A stretch of 7,023 nucleotides of DNA, from assembly GCA_003505715.1 (NCBI GenBank), contig DNXU01000388.1, forward strand, positions 1,116 to 8,138, read 5' to 3'. This DNA comes from Cyanobacteria bacterium UBA8803. Lineage in GTDB: Bacteria > Cyanobacteriota > Cyanobacteriia > Cyanobacteriales > Coleofasciculaceae. The notes below the pieces were generated by a model. The model worked only from the letters and a program-made list of their open reading frames with translations, searched no databases and was not told the DNA's origin. This document shows positions 6,001 through 7,023 of the stretch, in pieces; the stretch's first letter is position 1; every line of letters starts with the position of its first letter. The position numbers and the translations under genes are program-made.

Positions 6001-6903
6001 TTACCGATGCAGCCAAAAGAAATCAGCGATCGCCTTTTCTCCTTGAGGTAGGTTCTCTTCAGGCGTACCAAACAAGACGGAACGCTGGATTAATTCAGAA
6101 GTGTTGAGACGGCGAGCAACTCGGCTGGGAATGCCGTAGCCGTAGACAATATGGCCTTTTCCGGCAATAACCACCACTTGATAGTCTGGATTGGCTCTGA
6201 CAAATTTAGCGATCCCTTCTGCCATCGTTTCATCCCAAAGCACCTGTGCCGTGAAAAATTGCTCAAAATTTTTACTGTACCCCTGACTCTGTTGATGATG
6301 CTGTTCGTAGATTTCTTGAATCATTTGACGGTATTCGGCGTTATCTGTGCGAATTTCTGTAAGGGGGGGAATTTGCTGTCGTTCTTCCTCTGTCAGGCTG
6401 TCTAACCCGCCGCTAGCCACTTTACGAGTTACCTCTGTGGGAGTATTCAGTGCTAAAATCGGCAGTTGATGTTGTTGAGCAAATCGCAATAGGGGGGCAT
6501 AGTATTCCCAAGGAAAACCCCAGCGTTGCTTGTACTCTGTTTGCTCCATCAGCTCGGATTCTGTAATTGTCCCTGCTACATATTGGTTGAGGCTCTCCTG
6601 AGCGGGTCGCTGAAACATCTCCATGGCGATCGCAATTTTCGGACGTTGCTGGTAGAGTGCTTTCAGGATTTGCAGTTGAGCATGATGGTCTTCAGGGTTA
6701 CTGTGGGTTTCACCCAAATAAACCACATCTGCTTGCAGGAGTTCTTGCACTATCTCATCCTGAGATAAGCTGGTTTGCTTATGTTGCTGTTGAGTTGGGA
6801 TAGGGGGAGGATTTGCAGGACTCTGGGTACAAGAGGGAGCAGTACACAAGAAGAAGATGCCCAACGACCAGGCAAAGATTTTGGCAATTTGGCGAATTTC
6901 CAT
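6001..6903 (-). CDS. ChaN/Tiki-superfamily haem-binding-type lipoprotein (PF04187)
   Basis: 300-aa probable exported protein of the Cofac_haem_bdg (DUF399, ChaN-like) family. The N-terminus is a hydrophobic signal at about 6-22 followed by APSC; C25 is a plausible lipid-modified cysteine, though the box is atypical (P and S at -2 and -1). A proline/glutamine-rich spacer follows (about 29-45). Family motifs: VVYLGETHSNPEDHHAQ (60-76, with GETH at 64-67), AMEMF (93-97), LALN (150-153), AQVLWDETMA (219-228) and VVVIAGKGHIVYGYGIPSR (243-261). The GETH and GKGH histidines correspond to the superfamily's active or ligand-binding sites. Campylobacter ChaN binds haem and metazoan Tiki relatives are metalloproteases, so binding versus catalysis cannot be decided here. 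Length is normal and the stop is intact. No clear Shine-Dalgarno precedes ATG 6903, and only about 17 bases of cyanobacterial-looking DNA remain upstream before the compositional break, so its promoter is probably missing. Confidence 0.9.
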   Translation of the reverse strand: MEIRQIAKIFAWSLGIFFLCTAPSCTQSPANPPPIPTQQQHKQTSLSQDEIVQELLQADVVYLGETHSNPEDHHAQLQILKALYQQRPKIAIAMEMFQRPAQESLNQYVAGTITESELMEQTEYKQRWGFPWEYYAPLLRFAQQHQLPILALNTPTEVTRKVASGGLDSLTEEERQQIPPLTEIRTDNAEYRQMIQEIYEQHHQQSQGYSKNFEQFFTAQVLWDETMAEGIAKFVRANPDYQVVVIAGKGHIVYGYGIPSRVARRLNTSELIQRSVLFGTPEENLPQGEKAIADFFWLHR

Positions 6904-6920
6904 AAACTTATTGAAAATAG

Positions 6921-7022
6921 CTGGTACCAGCGATAGTCGATGTCCTCGTTGACGAGTTCCCAGGTGACGTTGCGAACGGTCTTGAAGGCGCCTGCCGCAT
7001 CGACCGCAACGACGTCGAGGTT
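6921..7022 (-). CDS. Foreign-looking partial frame, possibly bacterial alpha-2-macroglobulin
   Basis: The minus strand encodes 34 residues (starting NLDVVAVDAAGAFKTVRNV and ending DIDYRWYQ) entering from the right edge. The pattern of a beta-strand with VAVD..G, then WELV, then a DYRWYQ ending resembles the segment of bacterial alpha-2-macroglobulin (YfaS-type) proteins that carries a WxLxxxxxxYxWY signature; this is recognition from memory over a short stretch. GC is about 60% and 28 of 34 third positions are G or C, unlike every other gene here. Likeness stops at about 6921; the frame then runs without homology through the ChaN-like gene in another frame to a TAG at 6752-6750. It is thus a gene broken by a recombination or assembly join. 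Confidence 0.5.
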
Positions 7023-7023
7023 G

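Noticed and set aside
5967..6071. Upstream extension of the small membrane protein to an ATG at 6071
   Set aside because: It would overlap the ChaN-like gene by 71 bases, and the added 35 residues are basic and low in resemblance to a protein domain; ATG 5966 gives a cleaner N-terminus.
6151..6768. Two plus-strand open frames (6151-6405 and 6526-6768)
   Set aside because: Both are antisense to conserved ChaN-family motifs encoded on the minus strand.

Overview
The window looks like a contig from a cyanobacterium, probably a filamentous one. The evidence is ten exact GCGATCGC (HIP1) palindromes spread over all the main genes, the cyanobacterial FtsH type at the left end, and several proteins typical of cyanobacteria (an RCCR-like protein and a CxxC two-helix membrane protein). 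The last ~100 bases (about 6921-7023) are different: GC-rich, with strongly GC-biased third codon positions, and seemingly from another kind of bacterium.

Layout. 1-852 (-): first 284 codons of an FtsH membrane AAA+ protease, starting at GTG and running off the left edge. 1014-1823 (-): PLP fold-type IV enzyme, best read as 4-amino-4-deoxychorismate lyase (PabC-like). 1824-2309: 486-base divergent spacer holding repeat copy 1. 2310-3752 (+): two-helix HAMP sensor histidine kinase without an adjacent response regulator. 3811-4293 (+): adenosine-specific kinase family protein (PF04008) with a strong ribosome binding site. 4294-4686: 393-base spacer holding repeat copy 2 in the opposite orientation. 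4687-5463 (+): homologue of plant red chlorophyll catabolite reductase (RCCR/ACD2). 5478-5966 (-): small conserved membrane protein of unknown function. 6001-6903 (-): ChaN/Tiki-superfamily (PF04187) probable lipoprotein, upstream of and probably cotranscribed with the previous gene. 6921-7022 (-): fragment resembling a bacterial alpha-2-macroglobulin.

How the parts relate. FtsH (quality control of thylakoid or plasma membrane proteins) and the RCCR homologue (linear tetrapyrrole reduction) could both relate to pigment-protein turnover, but they are 4 kb apart, on opposite strands, and nothing shows co-regulation. The histidine kinase and the adenosine-kinase-family gene are 58 bases apart and may be cotranscribed. 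Both lie between two inverted copies of a ~165-base MITE-like core that are about 90% identical by eye.

Most worth a second look: the RCCR homologue, which keeps the two acidic residues implicated in plant RCCR catalysis; the inverted nested-palindrome repeat pair, whose cores are flipped relative to a shared flank; and the abrupt compositional junction near 6920, which may be a chimeric join.
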